From the NCBI GenBank assembly GCA_902805985.1, contig CADCUW010000291.1, positions 1-5,689 on the forward strand: DNA of 5,689 nt, given 5' to 3'. The notes under the pieces are model-generated. The model saw only the letters and a list, made by a program, of their open reading frames with translations. It was not told the origin of the DNA and ran no database searches. The stretch comes from an uncultured Rubrobacteraceae bacterium. GTDB taxonomy: Bacteria; Actinomycetota; Rubrobacteria; Rubrobacterales; Rubrobacteraceae. Below, in pieces: positions 4,688 to 5,689 of the stretch; the first letter of the stretch is position 1, and each line of letters begins with the position of its first letter. Made by a program: the position numbers and the translations under genes.

Positions 4688-5449
4688 ATGGGGAGGCTCG
4701 ACGGTAGGGTGGCGATGGTCACGGGGGCTGGGCGTGGGATCGGGGAGGCGATAGCCCGCCGCTTCGCCCGCGAGGGCGCGCGGGTCTGCCTGACGGACGT
4801 GAACACGGACGGGGCCGCAGCCACAGCCCGCGGGCTCGTGGACGAGGGGATGGACGCGTTCGCGGCGAAGGTGGACGTGACGAGCCGGACCGAGGTCGAG
4901 AACGCCGTCGGGGAGGCGGTGGACCGCTACGGGCGGCTGGACATACTCGTCAACAACGCCGGGGTCACATCGGACAACCTCGTCTACAAGATGACCGACG
5001 AGGACTGGAGGAGCGTCCTGAACGTCCACCTCTCAGGGGCGTTCTTCTGCGCGAGGGCCGCCCAGAAGCACATGGTCGAGCAGAACTACGGCAGGATCGT
5101 CAACATAAGCTCGACCTCGGCTTTGGGCAACCGCGGCCAGGCGAACTACTCGGCCGCCAAAGCCGGTATCCAGGGCTTCACCAAGACTCTGGCCGTCGAA
5201 CTCGGCCGCTACGGCATCACGGCGAACGCCGTCGCCCCCGGCTTTATAGAGACGGACATGACCCGCGAGACGGCCGCCCGCCTCGGCGTGGACTTCGACG
5301 ACTTCGTCGCCGAGCGGGTGAAGACGATCCCCGTCGGCCGCGGCGGCTGGCCCGAGGACGTGGCCGCCTCCGTCCTGTTCTTCGCCTCCGAAGAGGCCGC
5401 GTTCGTGAGCGGGCAGGTCCTCTACGTCGCCGGCGGGCCGAGGGACTAG
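4688..5449 (+). CDS. SDR family oxidoreductase (FabG-like, probably NAD-dependent)
   Basis: At 253 residues this is a classical short-chain dehydrogenase/reductase, a cytoplasmic, usually tetrameric NAD(P)-dependent oxidoreductase. In order: cofactor motif TGAGRGIG (12-19), VDV (62-64), NNAG (89-92), the active-site Asn112, Ser141, YSAAK with Tyr154 and Lys158, and the loop PGFIETDMT (184-192). All four catalytic residues are present. Asp37 at the end of the second strand (LTDVN) usually favours NAD(H) over NADP(H). That argues for an oxidative, catabolic 3-hydroxyacyl-CoA or alcohol dehydrogenase rather than the housekeeping NADPH-dependent FabG of fatty acid synthesis, although sequence similarity would give it a FabG label. 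The ATG at 4688 follows AAGGGAGG with a short 3-base gap. The stop overlaps the next start (TAGTG), so it is coupled with the MaoC-like dehydratase. The structured 240-base gap upstream suggests partly separate expression from the dehydrogenase gene. Confidence 0.9.
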   Translation: MGRLDGRVAMVTGAGRGIGEAIARRFAREGARVCLTDVNTDGAAATARGLVDEGMDAFAAKVDVTSRTEVENAVGEAVDRYGRLDILVNNAGVTSDNLVYKMTDEDWRSVLNVHLSGAFFCARAAQKHMVEQNYGRIVNISSTSALGNRGQANYSAAKAGIQGFTKTLAVELGRYGITANAVAPGFIETDMTRETAARLGVDFDDFVAERVKTIPVGRGGWPEDVAASVLFFASEEAAFVSGQVLYVAGGPRD

Positions 5450-5689
5450 TGCTCTACGAAAGGTTCGTCGGCCAGTCCTCCGAGCCGGTCCATAACGTCG
5501 TCGGGCGGGAGGCCGTGCGCCTCTTCGCGGAGGCCATCGCCGACCCGAGCCCGCTGTACAGGGACGACGAAGCCGCGAAGCGGAGCCGCTACGGCGGGCT
5601 CCTCGCGCCGCCCACCTTCCCGAGGACCTTCGACTACGGGAGGGTGGAGGGGCTCGAGTTGCCTTCGGCGGGCCTGATCCACGGCGAGT
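5449..5689 (+). CDS. MaoC/FAS1-like dehydratase domain protein, N-terminal part
   Basis: The frame opens at a GTG sharing one base with the SDR stop (TAGTG) and stays open for 80 codons to the window edge. AGGGA at 5441-5445 is the likely ribosome binding site. The translation begins MLYERFVGQSSEPVHNVVG and continues with VRLFAEAIADPSPLYRDDEAA, RYGGLLAPPTFPRTF and, at the end, LIHGE. This is the pattern of the N-terminal FAS1-like (MaoC_dehydrat_N) hot-dog domain: a helix with F-A-x-A-x-x-D-x-x-P-x-Y, then a G-x-x-A-P-P-T-F loop, then an IHGE(Q) strand. Such proteins, alone or paired with a second hot-dog subunit, hydrate or dehydrate enoyl-/3-hydroxyacyl-CoA. The catalytic His/Asp set usually lies in a second hot-dog domain beyond this point or in a partner protein, so activity cannot be judged from here. 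Coupling to the SDR suggests consecutive hydration and oxidation steps. Confidence 0.85.
   Translation, partial: MLYERFVGQSSEPVHNVVGREAVRLFAEAIADPSPLYRDDEAAKRSRYGGLLAPPTFPRTFDYGRVEGLELPSAGLIHGE

Noticed and set aside
4688..5449. Housekeeping fabG of fatty acid synthesis
   Set aside because: Asp37 suggests NAD(H), and no acyl carrier protein, fabD or fabF genes are nearby; MaoC coupling favours catabolism.

Overview
The window is GC-rich bacterial DNA, densely packed with genes, with short intercistronic gaps and one-base stop/start overlaps. It most resembles a chromosomal catabolic region of a high-GC actinobacterium. GC-rich third positions, frequent AGG (Arg) and ATA (Ile) codons, and TTG/GTG starts would fit a Rubrobacter-like lineage better than Streptomyces or Mycobacterium. 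That placement is inference from codon style, not a database match.

Layout, left to right. (1) 1-234: C-terminal end of a major facilitator superfamily transporter, probably of the metabolite:H+ symporter type. (2) 256-299: a perfect 15-bp hairpin just before the Shine-Dalgarno of the next gene. (3) 313-1098: a crotonase-fold enoyl-CoA hydratase/isomerase that lacks both classical catalytic glutamates and looks PaaG/isomerase-like. (4) 1105-1560, minus strand, convergent with (3): a small protein with two membrane helices and a C-terminal winged-helix-like domain. (5) 1561-1718: a divergent control region with two dyads and two -10-like hexamers. (6) 1719-2435: ComB-family 2-phosphosulfolactate phosphatase. 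(7) 2433-2530: a short tandem repeat, starting inside the comB stop codon, followed by an inverted copy. (8) 2544-3602: an APH/ACAD10-11-type kinase-fold protein. (9) 3602-4447: a short-form 3-hydroxyacyl-CoA dehydrogenase, coupled to (8) by a TGATG overlap. (10) 4447-4687: a highly structured 240-base intergenic region with hairpins and a long imperfect inverted repeat carrying four copies of one 9-mer. (11) 4688-5449: an SDR oxidoreductase with an NAD-type Asp. (12) 5449-5689: the start of a MaoC/FAS1-like dehydratase, coupled by a TAGTG overlap and cut by the window edge.

Taken together, an uptake transporter, an enoyl-CoA isomerase/hydratase, a CoA-ester kinase-like protein, a 3-hydroxyacyl-CoA dehydrogenase, an SDR and a hot-dog dehydratase suggest catabolism of an organic acid through CoA thioesters. 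The kinase next to beta-oxidation-type enzymes recalls the 4-hydroxyacyl-CoA phosphorylation route (ACAD10/11 in mammals, LvaA in Pseudomonas putida), but no acyl-CoA dehydrogenase or acyl-CoA ligase lies in the window. The comB gene and its divergent membrane regulator look like a separate unit. No tRNA, rRNA, CRISPR array, transposase or phage gene was seen.
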